Source: Polytrichum commune
Lineage: Eukaryota; Streptophyta; Polytrichopsida; Polytrichales; Polytrichaceae
NCBI GenBank assembly: GCA_950295325.1
Contig: OX485803.1
Location: forward strand, 71,935,554-71,999,553
Reading direction: 5' to 3'
DNA length: 64,000 nucleotides
The notes beneath the pieces are model-generated. The model was not told the origin of the DNA and did no database searches. It worked only from the letters and a program-made list of their open reading frames with translations. Positions 23,641 to 36,093 of this stretch are shown here, piece after piece (the stretch's first letter is position 1; the number at the start of each line of letters is the position of its first letter). The translations under genes and the position numbers were made by a program.

Positions 23641-24230
23641 ATATCACATCGTAGATTGAATTACAACAGAAGATACAAACCCTCAGTCTTGGAATGAAGA
23701 GGGTGTTGGAGACTACTGCCTCCCACCACTTAGGGTTTCAGCCTAGACTAGAAAGGTCATTCAGACAATGTACAATTTATTCAGCGATTAGACATGGGAT
23801 GTGTTTAAGGAATCCCCTTCTTCTTGTGAGGTCTCTCACATTGAAACACAAGTGCTTTGGAGCACTTCTGTTGTCAAAAAATGACTATTCTAGGTTGAAT
23901 GGCCAACCAAACAAAAGAACCGTTTGAGAGGGGAGACCGGGGTAGAGTAGACAGACCCATTCCCAATAACTTAAGCAATTTCAGTTAAGTGTAGTATAGG
24001 TGTGATACTGGAGTGATTTTTCATAGGTCTAGAAATTGATATCACGATGTCTAATGATAAAAATAACAACTTATTTTCGAGTTTTGAAATTATTGTAATT
24101 TTTTTAAAGGCAAGATTTTGTTTCAACACATATTCACAACACACGTCGGCTTATTTATGATAAATGGGAGACGGAACTTGAGTACAAGTTGTGCTCTTTT
24201 CAAGGAACCCGAATCTGTGTCCTTTCAACT

Positions 24231-24340
24231 TACTTTTTCCATCATGCTAGAATGTGATGGTGGCATGTCTAAAACTTCACTGCTTTTTCCATCACGTTAG
24301 AATATGACGACTAAATGTGTGGAACTTCACGGCTTTAGGG
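24231..24340. repeat. Two-copy tandem repeat, ~55 bp
   Basis: CTTTTTCCATCATGCTAGAA...AACTTCACTG is followed directly by CTTTTTCCATCACGTTAGAA...AACTTCACGG. The copies have diverged by point changes. Confidence 0.6.
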
Positions 24341-27300
24341 ACTCTATGTATTAAGATGGAGGGGGAGTAACGGAAATGGTTTTGTCTACTTTGTGTGATC
24401 GTTAAAGGAAAAGGAGAAAGACAATGTTTGTGTTGATAATGGATTAGACATTCATAGGAACTCCAAACATTGTGCAAAAAACAGTCACACTCTCAATTTG
24501 TATTTGCAAATCATCTCATACTAACCGTGTGTATAATATCCAAGGAGACGTAGTCTAATTGAGATATTAGTAAACATTTAGGACCCGTCTCAACCTACCA
24601 AATATTCAATTTACAAGACATAAGGATTTTTTGAGAATTGGTGGGAGAGCCATTTTTGGGTTGAACCTCCACATCGGCCCAGGAATGTTGGGCTTGAATA
24701 TAGTCGAACCACTTATTCCCAATCAAGACCCCCGTTAGGAATTTGTGGGGTGCCATAATCTCAATCAGGCTAGGACTAAATTTCGATCAAGCCAAAATCA
24801 ATAATGTCATGACACATGTTCTTGTTTTGAGTGCTAAAGTGAGGAGAAATGAGCGGTCATGACACACTCTAGACAATGGTATTATGTTCTGGTCAACTTT
24901 TGACTTCACAAAATCATAGTAATTTCAATATGAGGAATTAAATTACTAAAAAAAATTGTAATCCTCCTTATTTCAATCTTCCTAGATGGAAAAAATTTGC
25001 ACTCCCTTATACTTCTCCAGATCTAGCGCAAAATCTCTTAAGTGATAGATATGGGCACCTCTACCCTAGCTGACAAGTGCCACATGTAAAGCGTAGTAAT
25101 GTGTGGCTGGTGATGGTCATCTCGGTAACCTAATTAAGGCCATCTTTACATCAATTAAATTTTGGTGTTTCGTTCACCGTCATGGATGAAATGCAGTTGA
25201 ATTTCAAGTCCACGAAGTTAAAAGGCTTGTGGATTAGAAGTACATCAAGACAATGTCTGAAAGACTAATTCCCTAGAGTAATGGAGTGCACCAAATGAGA
25301 CATCGTTCCACTTACGCTAATCATGTGTTATTAAGCTTAGGGAAAGGATAATACCTTGCTTTCAAAAGGTAGTCTTCATGGACATATTACACTATGTATA
25401 TATGAATTGTTTTTGTGTGTGAGAGAGAGAGATCAATGAGGGCTCTTTCACTTTTGATTATAGCCGCAGGTTCATGTGGACCCAAGACAAATTTATAACA
25501 TTATTCAGCTCCATTGCAATGTTCTGTATTAAATTTGAAGGCCATAGGCGTACTAAAAGAAAGCAAGTGAAATGGTGGCGTTGGAGGTAAACAAGTGTGG
25601 GGGCACTTGGAGCTGTCACCGGCGGGGGAACCCTACCCGGAAAGGAATGCCATGTGAACACACATAAATAGGGAGGCATCAGAGGCTCCGGTCAGAGAGC
25701 GACGTCACTTACGCCCCGATCACATCAAAATTTCCGTCCGGATCCAACCATGAAATTGTTGGGATTATATTGAGAAATAGATGTTGGCCCACCACTTTTC
25801 ACACTATTATAATCGGAGATGGCGATGGATGGTGTCAGAACTGGCCGGTGTGATCAGCCCCTCAGTCTCATGTAGATACCCTACCTACCATGGTAGGTCG
25901 ATATTCCCAACATGTGGGTCGCTAGTCGCAATTGGAAGGTCACATGTTCGGCTAGTTTGTTCCCATTAAATCTTCAAATTTGGCACCCTACTAGCTCACA
26001 TTCTGGATCTGGTATTACCCTTCTGTGTTGAACATCATAGCGCTCCCGGGCTTCACGATACATTGGGCTTAGTGAGTACATTGTGATTCACAACCGTGGC
26101 TTTTTGAGGTGGTGCGGCTGGCCAATTTGTTGCAGCAGCAGGAGGAATCACTATATTCGATAATTGGAGACTTTTTCATGATTTTGAGAGTAATTAAGGA
26201 CGTGGTTTTCAAGTAAAGAACAAGAAAAACACAAAAATATAGTCAATGTGATTGAATGAAGTGATTTGCATGGGTAGCACTAACCAATGTGGCACAAATA
26301 CATGTCATTACATTAAGAAATTGAACTAGGCATTAAACCATTTTCATTTATTCTGAGACTTTCCAAAGTCTCTGATTAACGAATGTAGTGATAAGAGCAC
26401 GCTCCAAGTGTTTCCTGTGGGGTTTCGATCCAACCTCCATGATCTTCTTCGTTGCTTTTATGCATGCTCTGTGATGGTGATGTTGGCATCAGAGAATGGT
26501 TATGTAATTTGTGTGGGTGTCATGGCCTCGTGCTTTTGGTTTCCTGATCAAGCCCAGTTTGGGTACTTAGCTCTTGCTTGCATGTGTTACAGTTTGTGGT
26601 TTGTGTTGACTGTCATGAGATGATGTGCCCACTCCAGCTCCCACTTTGTCTATTCTGTGATTCTCCCATCAAATTAGCATTCGAGTTGCCCGCCTAGCTT
26701 CTACCTCGGATTTGCATCATTCTCAATGTTTACGTGGCCATGCACCCATTTGGTCAATGTGGCCCCTCTGCAATTTAGTTCATGTTTCTCCCCGGCTCGC
26801 CATGTCTGTGGTCATGCATTTTCTCATGTCTCCCAATCGCTATTTAGAGTCTGAAGTTCTGGAAATCCTTGTGGTTGACCTCCAATACTTTCGTGTAGAA
26901 TTTCAACACACCCAATATCGCAATTCGGGGTGCAAGGTGTTTTGAAGGCTAACTTGAAGGGAGGTCATCTGCTGCTGTAAAGGTTTCCTTTTGACTAATT
27001 AAGAGGGTGGTGCCAAACATTAAATCTAAACACTCGCGTTCTTAACTCTCGTATTCTTTTTTAACTCTCGTATTCAATTTTGACACATTCTCCTTGGCAC
27101 AAGAATGGCCCGCATTTGGTACACCACGAACTATTGCGTTCAGTTCTGCAAGTCCAAGACAGGTTTCGGCCCAATCAACCCCCGTCCAATGAAACCCTCC
27201 CCCTCGTTGATGGCCATGGTGGCCACGATTTACCAAAGGGCGACACGAAGCTGGTGCGGAGCATCACCCACTTGTTGGACCACGTCGAGCCTCATGTGCG

Positions 27301-27377
27301 GACCCTACCTCAAATTGTCTACCTATCCTCCTCAAGTTCCAAACCGCAAGATGGGAGTGCGTCCAATTTTGCCACAA

Positions 27378-27413
27378 CCCCCCCCCCCTTCCAACATTGG
27401 GGGGGGGGGGGGG
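27378..27413. repeat. C11 / G15 homopolymer hairpin
   Basis: Eleven C (27378-27388), a 10-base spacer, then fifteen G (27399-27413). The two runs are perfectly complementary and could form a GC stem, and the G-run alone could form a quadruplex. Confidence 0.85.
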
Positions 27414-28685
27414 CAGAGGGGAGTGTTCACGTCGTAAACTATGTAGAACGGATTCCGTTGAGGTTGACCAACCACCCCATCCGCCACCTAGCCCCGTGGT
27501 CCATTATGTATGATTCACAGGCAAGTCCTACATTGTTTTGGGTAGATGCCCACGTCTTGGCCAAATCCACAGTCTCCACCTCAATAATATGTTTACCAAT
27601 AATGAGCCATGGTCATGGATTTAATTTGTACATCAATGGTTCCTCGCAAAACTCCCCCCCCCCTAAAGTGGCTCATCCTCTACCCGTACATTTCATTCAG
27701 TGAGGATCAAAGAGCAAACAATATAAAGACACATGCTTTGAACTTTATGGATGGGACCTAAATGACCATTTGATGAGCACAAGAATCTTCAGTTTGATAT
27801 GGAGTAGTATATTCAAATGAGATCCAAATATTATGAGGAAAGCGATTACGGCCTTGACACCTCAATTTGGATTCACTAACCATCTCATCCAATGTTTATT
27901 TTTGACAAAGTTTTTGACATTCGACACCCAAAACTTGCACAAACAAAATACACATCGATTGACACGCACAATTTAGAATTTAACATGTAATGTGGCATCT
28001 GGAGAAAAAAATCACACATAAGGAAAAACTGACATGTAAGAAATTGAAATGACACGTAATACTAGGCATATGGCAATGAGGAGACAATTTTAGAAGAAAT
28101 TGTAAATGTCAATTGACATTCATTTTTTTATTTTTGAAAACGTCACGTGAATTTTTGTCACTTTGGAATCTGAAGTTGAACGTCAAATGAAGTTTTGTCA
28201 AACATGCACATTGAATTCATCATAGTAATAAGTAGCCTGCTAATTCACATCCTAAGAGTAACCATTCAAGACCCATCCACCTTACGTCAAAGACAAAAAT
28301 CACTACTGCCAGTTGCCACTTTCATCACCAAACATTCAATCATGCAGATTCTACTTGACATGAAAGCCAACAAAATTATCACCACAAGTGTAATATTAGT
28401 AATTCTAATTGAATAACCAGTATGCTCTGAAGAATATTCTTTTATGCTAGACGTATGCACATGATGTTCGAATGATAACCATGATCTCGTGCGCTACAGA
28501 TAACTAACGGCAAAAGTCTGTAAATGAAAAGCAACTTTTACAACCACTGATGACCAAAAAGCGCCACTATTATTGGGATCTAATGTGTGAGTATTGGAGT
28601 GGTCAATCATTCAACCTATTCCCATCTTGAGCACTACACCAACTTAGTAATATATATTCCAATCAAGTTCGCACCATGTAAATTA

Positions 28686-28954
28686 GGGTGAGTTTCCATG
28701 TCAGCCGCTCACCCACCACATTCTAGTGTGAATAAGGACAAACCCGTCTAAATGTAGAGGGAATCTGATGGGGTAGGTTAGAAATTCTTTAATGGGCACA
28801 TGGAAGTCTAGTAGCCCGTGTCCACAACCCTCCATATTCTAGTGGACCACCAGAATGTGGTTGGATGGTGGCTTGTGCTTAACTACATGCAAACACCTCC
28901 GACCCACTATTGTCTAGAACTTATTGGGCAAGCGGCCTACATGGAAACTCACCC
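28686..28954 (+). mobile_element. Tourist-like MITE, 269 bp, GGGTGAGTTTCC ends
   Basis: The ends read GGGTGAGTTTCCATGTCAGC and, inverted from the right, GGGTGAGTTTCCATGTAGGC. TTA target duplications lie at 28683-28685 and 28955-28957. A larger, inverted, interrupted relative occupies 62690 to the window end. Confidence 0.88.
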
Positions 28955-28957
28955 TTA

Positions 28958-30616
28958 GTACACCAAAATAAACATTTGATTTAGTAGAGTTAACTGTAAA
29001 GTACGGGCATGAAGTAGGTCAAAATCTCCTAATAAAGCCTTGTTTCAATGTAATTGGAAAGTCTTAGAGGGCTCATGTGAGGTTTCAGTGCCAACATGTT
29101 CTATCCTTACATAGTTGTCAGTGACTCTTCTTCTTTAGTTGCCACCTATGTGCACATGCATCTTTTTGGTCCTCTCATCACTTGTGTATTCCCCAAATAG
29201 GATAAAACTTGAGAAAATAACTCGATTTTCTCTTAAAGTGTTGTTGTCTTGAAATAAAGCAAAATGACTGCCCTCTCTAGATTCTTTTTAAGGTCACCAA
29301 CAGAAGTGTCAGAAGCGGAGAATTTGGGAGATTGCTTCAGAGAACTTGTGTTGGTCCCCACTTTTGGTGAATATATGGTTAACTCTAGCATGGCATTAAA
29401 ATCGGTGTATTGTGTTAATTACAATGGTCTTCATTACTTGTTATGTAGCACCCTATCTAGTTGTCACCAAGTGATTGCAAGATGATTCATGTGGGTCCTT
29501 CAAGACAAAACTCGACCCCCTATATATTTGTGGTTGATTCATCTCAAATAACTTGGACTAGACTAGTTTGGGGTCCTTGAGGCTAGTTCCAGTGTCAAAT
29601 CAACATCAAAAATAACCTTTGAATTGCATATTATTTTAGGGCTTTTATGTTGGACAATGAGAGGTACATTCATATGCGACAATTCTCTCCTACTAACCCA
29701 AACTAGCATGAACCTTGACAATGCTCATTTGAAGAACAACCTTGTTATCCATTCTCGATTTAAGTTGAACCACTCATGTATGTGGCCCTATTGTCCAAAC
29801 TCCACAATTTTGAACAATTATGGAGTAAACCTATAATTGTTGATACATTTTGAGCACATCCTTCAATCTCATTGTACCACGTGTCTCTTTGATGCCCATT
29901 CAAGCCTTGTCTTACAACAATGAAAAATAGGTAGTGGATTAAGAAGGGGATCACATAAGGTCCACATACTTATATTCAACATTTTATGACATTGTTAAGT
30001 TCAATTTATAGCAGAAGGCACTCTATTTTTGACAAAGGATAACTATTTTCCCACCAAATTCCTACCACATGTCATTCTTACATTGGCGCCGACCTGCTTG
30101 AATCCTATGTGGATACTACTCCGACACTTGTAGAGATGAAATAGAGTATGGTACTTGTTCACCACATCCTAGAAGTAGGGAAAGCATGCAAGCTTTAAGA
30201 CTTAAACTAATTCCGAAATACTCAAAGCTAATGCATGTCTCAAATCAAATTTGAGAAATCGGATTATAATTGTTTCTCAACATATGTGCTAGATGAATGA
30301 GAGGTATGTTTTTTTTTTTTGCAATGATCCCCATGGCCCATTCCTCATGCCTTCAACACCCTCCCAAGTGTGGCTCTAGGCCCCAAGCATAAAGTGGCCG
30401 TAGTATTAGACTTTAGCCTTGCACAAGGACTTGTCGCCTAAGGTGGAGAGTTTTGAGATTGATGAAGCACTTGGACTTTGTACAAGAATTGTGTATTTTG
30501 TTAGAATTGGCATGTCAATCTTCTACCACATACATGTAGTTATAATTCGATGTTTTTGAAAATAGGTTTCATTACAGAGTCAATAAGCATCCGATTGAAA
30601 ATTGATATTCAGTCAA
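28958..30616. other. Gene-free spacer
   Basis: No supported gene, RNA or repeat end was seen. Confidence 0.45.
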
Positions 30617-31106
30617 GGGTCACTTACACACATACTAGGAGCCATGACCATGAAAATCTAAGGGTCTTTCAAATTATCCAAAGGTTGGACCTTGGGAAAT
30701 AGAAATTCAATTTTGCAATCAATGGGTCCTCAAGCTTAGTGTACAGTGAAAGTGGACCACGTTGAAGGACCGCAACATATGTTCGTATTTGAATCTTCAC
30801 CATGCAACATAATATATCTAGAAGTCAATGGCAATTTAAGTGATTATCACATGACCTAGTTTTGCATTAATTCTACCTCTCTTTGATGTCCCTAAAGACA
30901 TATTTGGTTGACAATGAAACATTGTCCACTTGTTGCCATGTAGGATGTCATGTAGATTTTTCTTGTGCTCAAATTCTTTGGTCACTAAGGCCTTCAAGGT
31001 CTAGTGTAAAGTAAACTTAGACCATGTCGAGCTTCTTAACCAATCACATAATTTGCATATCTAGGTCATGGGTCAAGGGCTCTCAAGCTCTAGTGTAAAG
31101 TGGCCC
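30617..31106 (+). mobile_element. Diverged Tourist-like element, ~490 bp
   Basis: The left end GGGTCACTTACACACATAC and the right end, inverted, GGGCCACTTTACACTAGAGC resemble the 500-bp family next door. Internal blocks such as TTGCCATGTAGGATGTCATG and AAACTTAGACCATG also match it. No intact target duplication is visible, so this is an old copy. Confidence 0.55.
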
Positions 31107-31695
31107 TCGGCCTCTTCATGTTGCGGTTGATAAAGTTGAAAAATATATAGAGATGGGGTTAGAAGAAATTTTATTGGGTGCCAAGTTGTAGTAGGTGTGC
31201 AATGGTCAAAATTTGCAAGGAATGACTTCAAACGTAGATGATTTCTTCCATGTTTATAACATTACTAGGTAGTTGTGAGTTCTGAGATAAGAATCATGGG
31301 ATGTTGGGAGCTCAATTTGAATATGAGACTCCTTGTGCAATGTTTCATATCCCATGGTTATATTTCCAAGGCCCACGTAACAAATGCACACTGGTTAATA
31401 ATATTATGTCTATATGACAAATCTACTCATTTTGTTCATTGTTGATGGATGTGACTCAAGATCATCCTCCAACTACTGAGCCTATGCCTCGGAATCTTAA
31501 GAAAATACTTATGGCCACAAAGAATAACTTATTCCTCCAATGATAAAATTCGACATGTGAAAATAGGAGATTGTTGGTTGTCATAGATTTACATCGGATC
31601 GAACAAAGGGAGGATACTTTGCATGGTGAAAGGGTGCTCATCATGTATGAGCACGGCCCTTGACTTGAAGTGAGGAGAAAGTTCATTGTATGTAA

Positions 31696-32193
31696 GGGCC
31701 ACTTCACACACAATCCAAGAGCCGTGACCATGAGATTGTGAGAGCCCAAAAGAGAGTGTCCAAAGGCCGTCCCAAGACACCTCCAAAGGTCATGTAGCGT
31801 GGTCACAGACCCTCGAGTGTAGTGTGAAATCATATGTGACTGACCCTCAACCAAATGCTATTTCAATGAATTTCTATTTATTCAGGTCCTCACACATGAT
31901 AAAATAGAATCAATCAATGGTTATGAGTGTTCAGAGTGCCATGGTCTCCCGATATTGTGCTAGGACTACCTCCAAGAGCTAGTTTTTGGAAATAGTCCAA
32001 GTGACCATGAAACATGATCCATTCGATGCCATGTAGGAATCCATGTAGGCTTTACCTCCATCTAGCATTCACATACTCCGTTGGTCCCTCAAGCGTAGTC
32101 TAAGCAAACTTGGACCAGCTCCGCCTTTTCCACCAATGAGAGTGCTTGAAGTGTATTGGTCACGGGCTCTCAGTCTCGTGTGTGAAGTGGCCC
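31696..32193 (+). mobile_element. Tourist-like MITE, 498 bp, best-preserved family member
   Basis: The ends GGGCCACTTCACACACAATC and, inverted, GGGCCACTTCACACACGAGA are flanked by TAA at 31693-31695 and 32194-32196. It is collinear with 61550-62039 and, inverted, with 2003-2501. Frames inside it are antisense-type chance frames. Confidence 0.9.
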
Positions 32194-32196
32194 TAA

Positions 32197-33090
32197 GGTA
32201 GCTTACACCCACCCATCACACTTGGTATGTGAAAGCATACAAGAAATTTGTTTAAAAATCCCAACTTAAAGCATACATACTCAAGGGTGGGTGTTTGGAG
32301 GGCCATGGGGTGGGGACAGCTTTTGGGAGACCAAATGAAAATATCTTGGAACTTAAAATCGGTAGCGCCTCTTGCATGATATTCTGCACTGAAAGCATGA
32401 CAAAAAAGAGGGACGACCACTTCTTCAAACACATGCTCGAGAAATTTGCTTGCTAATAACATCCGTCGTCCTATTTTGGGCACTTCCAAACAATTCCACG
32501 TACAATCTCAACCGTTGGATTTGATTGGAAACATTATCTCATTTGTTGAGAATTAATTTGCAATTCATCCCAATAGTTGTTTCAAGTTTCGAAGTTGGAG
32601 TTGAGATGGAAAAGTAACAACATGTCAACCTGAAGGTTTTGCTTGCCTCTTTAGGTGATCACAAAGATCCATAACATTTTACGTTTGAGTCTACTTGTTT
32701 CGTTGTTTCATTGGTTCTGGAACATGATGTATGCGATTTCCAAAATCAATGAGACTTTTACGAACATGTATTTAGACATGATTGTTTGTTCACAAGTACA
32801 AGCCAACATAACAATAATGTGAATACATGTATTTGAGTGGTACGGGGTTAGGTGCGAATGTAAGAACGGACACCCAAAAAAACATGTGCTCAAAAGAGAT
32901 TTGGAATATGTGTTGGAATTTGTTGACCATTCTAGGTTCAAAAGTCGACATAATTTGAGGAACGTATTTGAGCATCTGATGAGCACGAGAATATCCACAT
33001 TGCTATTGCACGAGATGTTCATAGGAGCTCCAAATATTACGAGGAGAGTGGCTACATGCAAGCTTTGGATTTGATAATCATCTGGCACTA
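32197..33090. other. Gene-free spacer
   Basis: Overlapping frames occur on both strands at 32708-33088, but none has recognisable features. Confidence 0.45.
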
Positions 33091-33161
33091 GTTGCGTGAT
33101 TCATAACCTACGAGAAGTGGTTGCAGAGAGAAAAATGTCAGTTTTAAGACCCCACTCACCT
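33091..33161. repeat. ~70-bp direct repeat, left copy
   Basis: Begins GTTGCGTGATTCATAACCTA and matches 33709-33775 with a few substitutions. The Tourist-like element 33165-33706 fills the space between the two copies almost exactly. Confidence 0.85.
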
Positions 33162-33164
33162 TAA

Positions 33165-33706
33165 GGGCCGCTTTACACCTAGAGGCCGGGCCAATATGTT
33201 GTGTAAGAGGCTTCAAATCCTCACTTTGTGATGGGTCAAAAGACTGAAATCGGCCCCAACCCCTTTACACCTAGAGGCCGGGCCGATTTGGTGGTATGAG
33301 TTTTTTAATCAAAAAATGCATGGTATGACACGGCTTAGGCTCGTTGAATTGGGTGCACCCAAAATGGAGGGCCAATTCTTGGCCTCGGGGCCAATGTCAC
33401 ATTTCAATAAAATTAAATAAAGTAATTAAAATATGTTTTTTTTTCAGCGAACCATATCCATTGGATTATGTGGAAATATGAACAACTCTATGCTAGATTA
33501 TGCTAGATCCGTTGGATCATTCTATATTTATTGAATCGGCTTGGCTTCTTCACCCTAAGGCCTTTACAAATGGAAAAATTGACCCCCGTTATAATCTTAT
33601 TGTAATGTGTTGTTGAAGCCGACCTCCAACCCAAAATGGGCTGAAATTTCATGCAATCGGCCTCGAGGGGAATTGGCCCGGCCTCTAGGTGTAAATTAAG
33701 CGGCCC
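33165..33706. mobile_element. Tourist-like MITE, 542 bp, GGGCCGCTT ends
   Basis: The left end reads GGGCCGCTTTACACCTAGAG. The right end, inverted, reads GGGCCGCTTAATTTACACCT, and both continue AGAGGCCGGGCC. TAA target duplications are at 33162-33164 and 33707-33709. It has several internal GGCC-rich repeats and no frame of note. Confidence 0.85.
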
Positions 33707-33708
33707 TA

Positions 33709-33775
33709 ATTGCGTGATTCATAACCTACAAGAAGTGGTTGCAGAGGGAAAAGTGTCAGTTTAAAGACCACACTT
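33709..33775. repeat. ~70-bp direct repeat, right copy
   Basis: Begins ATTGCGTGATTCATAACCTA, the partner of 33091-33161, starting at the element's right target duplication. Confidence 0.85.
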
Positions 33776-33960
33776 TATACCTTGCGTCATAAACTATGAG
33801 ATTTCTTAGCTTCACATTTGGTCAGTCGAGTCAGTTGGTATCAAGCTCAGGGCCGGTTCACACTATGCCCAAGTCGAGAGGAGAAGCGTCACTTTTCTGG
33901 ACCAAACTATGTCGAGAGGAGAAGCTATATTCATATTTTGAATATTTTAATGATAAAAAA

Positions 33961-34029
33961 GTCCGGCCTCTCGACGGAAGTTTGGGTCGAGCATTTTGCT
34001 TGACCCAAACTTTGCTCGAGAGGCCGAAC
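33961..34029. repeat. 69-bp hairpin inside the MITE
   Basis: Two 32-base arms (33961-33992 and 33998-34029) pair at 27 positions around a 5-base loop. Shared blocks include CGGCCTCTCGA and AAGTTTGGGTC. The shape and size are those of small-RNA precursors, but expression is unknown. Confidence 0.7.
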
Positions 34030-34126
34030 TCTTGGCGCCATATCTTCCTAAAAGTGCCGCCACCTAGGCTCTTTTGGAGGCGACGTCCTTTGGACTTCAG
34101 CCTCTAACTTAGTGTGAAGGTTGAGA

Positions 34127-34264
34127 TGGGGGAGAGTAGTACTGTCCAAATTTCCCCTTGTCTGGTAGGCATTGGGTCATTTGACAATACGAACGGACAC
34201 TTCATTCACGCCGGCCCCTTTAAATAGGGACCGGAGTTTCTATCTATCTATCTATCTATCTATC
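34127..34264 (+). mobile_element. 5'-truncated retroposed element with (TATC)n tail
   Basis: The 3' part matches 39168-39489: GGAGAGTAGTACTGTCC..., CGAACGGACACTT, ATTCACGCCGGCCCC, GGACCGGAGTTTC and then (TATC)n. A 12-bp target duplication TGAAGGTTGAGA flanks it (34115-34126 and 34265-34276). Truncated 5' end, microsatellite tail and a target duplication of this size indicate target-primed reverse transcription (SINE or LINE 3' end). Confidence 0.8.
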
Positions 34265-34632
34265 TGAAGGTTGAGAGGACGGACTTTGGACATTTCTACA
34301 TTTTCATTGGTCCAAACGCTTCTCCTCTCGAAGTTTGGCCATAGTGTGAACGGGCCCTCATTCCCCATAACTTTAAAGTCTGAGAGTACTCCATGCCAAA
34401 TATAGTAACAGATGATATCTCCACGCATGCCTATGCACTGCATCTCGATCGGCATCTTGTGTGTTGGGATTGCCAGCCCTCTGTATAACTTATATGCATT
34501 GTTTACGAAACGTACAGTGTATTTCAAACACTTGGGGGTTTCAGAAGTTTCAGGATCTTGGTTCTTGCATGGATTTGATTTTGAAGAGGTGATGGATGGA
34601 GCTTCAGCCCGTGTGAGATATAATTAGTATGG

Positions 34633-34655
34633 TCTCTTTCTCTCTCTCTCTCTCT
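34633..34655. repeat. (TC)n microsatellite
   Basis: Simple CT tract. Confidence 0.8.
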
Positions 34656-34918
34656 TTGTGTTTTTTTTGGGCACAATTTTGAAAATTCAATTGCAGAAAG
34701 GAACCCAAAATACAACCAACATGGGTGAACCAACACAACCCGAGTAGAAATCAAGAAATAATGCTCATTTGCGGCCTATCCTTCTACGTGACAACTAAGT
34801 TGCTCCAAGTCACAATTTGGCCTTTGACCCCCTCTTTCTCTCTCAAACAATGTAGATAGGCCTTGCCAACTAACTCACCTCTCTTGGGTTATGAAACATG
34901 CAATTAGTATGACATATA

Positions 34919-36093
34919 TGTAAGACTCTAATTCCAGCTAGACTTTACTATCTGTAAGACTAGAGGGTTCCACCCTAGGAGATCTAATTTAGTTCTACAA
35001 GTTGAAGGGGAGTTACCCAGTAATTGGGATTGTGGTGTTACACGATGTTCTCATCTTGTAAGTAATGACTGTTGGTTTAAGGGCGCTTAATTCATCCCAA
35101 AGGCATGGAGGGAGAGATGGTTAACTATATGCTCGAGGACTAGTTGAGGGGAGCTACAACTCTTGATTCCTACAATATATGAGGCTCAAGGTTGGGTGGA
35201 TCATGCCTCCTATTTTTCTTCTCTTTTTGAGAGACGTTACATTGGTATCAAAGCTCCAAGATATTGTACCTTGGTGTTTTTGGTCTTGTTACTTTTTTGC
35301 TACATAACATTTGTGTTTCAAGTTGGAAAGATAATTGAAGTTATTTTATGAAGGAAGGGAATGGGTTGGTTGCTTTCTAAAGTATAAAGAGTAGACTTTT
35401 ATTTTGTTTTATTTCAAGAGAGACAAGAGGAGTGCTTAAGGCTAGCTTGGTAGAAAATTTGTTGCAAATTTTTGAGGACCAAAGCAACAAGGTGTTTGCA
35501 ACTTTTGGTTTTATGGAAGTGGTTGTTAAGGTTCTCTTAGGAGATTCAAGTGCTTCATTTTTAGTTCTTTTTTGTTCCTTGAACATATTAGGATTTGTCA
35601 AGGTTTTGAATTAAGTCCTAGGGCTCTTTGGTTTTGGAGTATTGTTTCCGTATGTAGTGTGGGACCCATGGAATTGGAAATGGACATCTCTGCATGTAGT
35701 GGTGACGCCTCTCCTTCCACAATTTAAGCATGTTTCTATTTTCTAGCAATCGAGACAACTAAGGAAATTGTGGACATATTGCTCATATGAAAGATATGGG
35801 AATATTGTGAAGGTAAGTTGATCAATGACCACAATCAATTAGTGATGTTGGAACTAAATTATGAGATGCTCAAGACTTTCATGGAAAAACTTGAGGATGG
35901 CCCAATTTTCCAAGGATTCAAATTTTGATTTCTGGAAATAGTGCAAGAAGCTTAAAAGGGTACATTTGTTGATGCCTCAACGAAACTTGAAATCTTCAAA
36001 GATCGCTCTAAAATGATAATATTGGCCTATAAGACTCAAGGTTGGGTGAATCATGCCTCTTATTTTTCCTATCTCATTTTGAAAGACGTTACA
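34919..36093 (+). mobile_element. Probable decayed LTR retrotransposon remnant
   Basis: The tract TTGGTATCAAAGC at about 35241-35253 resembles the common plant initiator-Met tRNA primer-binding site TGGTATCAGAGC, with one difference. It follows directly after a sequence ending GACGTTACA, as an LTR should. The ~60 bases before it (from CTCAAGGTTGGGTG) recur at 36034-36092, ending again GACGTTACA, so 36093 may be a 3' LTR end. The left start (TGTAAGACTC near 34919) is a guess. The interior has no recognisable gag or pol. Confidence 0.35.

Larger units (their letters stand above)
23641..28682. other. Long gene-free spacer
   Basis: No supported gene in about 5 kb. About 24840-25060 is an inverted match to about 62735-62990; shared blocks include CTTATACTTCTCCAGATCT and GTGCTAAAGTGA. 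A C/G homopolymer hairpin is at 27378-27413 and a C-run at 27654-27663. Frames at 27080-27703 on both strands owe their length to the C and G runs. Confidence 0.45.
33850..34357. mobile_element. Tourist-like MITE, 508 bp, TCA target duplication
   Basis: The ends GGGCCGGTTCACACTATG and, inverted, GGGCCCGTTCACACTATGG lie between TCA triplets at 33847-33849 and 34358-34360. It contains a strong internal hairpin (33961-34029) and was later hit by a retroposed piece (34127-34264). Confidence 0.85.

Noticed and set aside
27080-27703. 207-codon plus-strand frame
   Set aside because: Kept open by C and G homopolymers, overlapped by another plus frame, and without any conserved segment.
31462-31854. 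130-codon minus-strand frame
   Set aside because: Lies largely within a MITE whose other copies (2003-2501, 61550-62039) do not conserve the frame.
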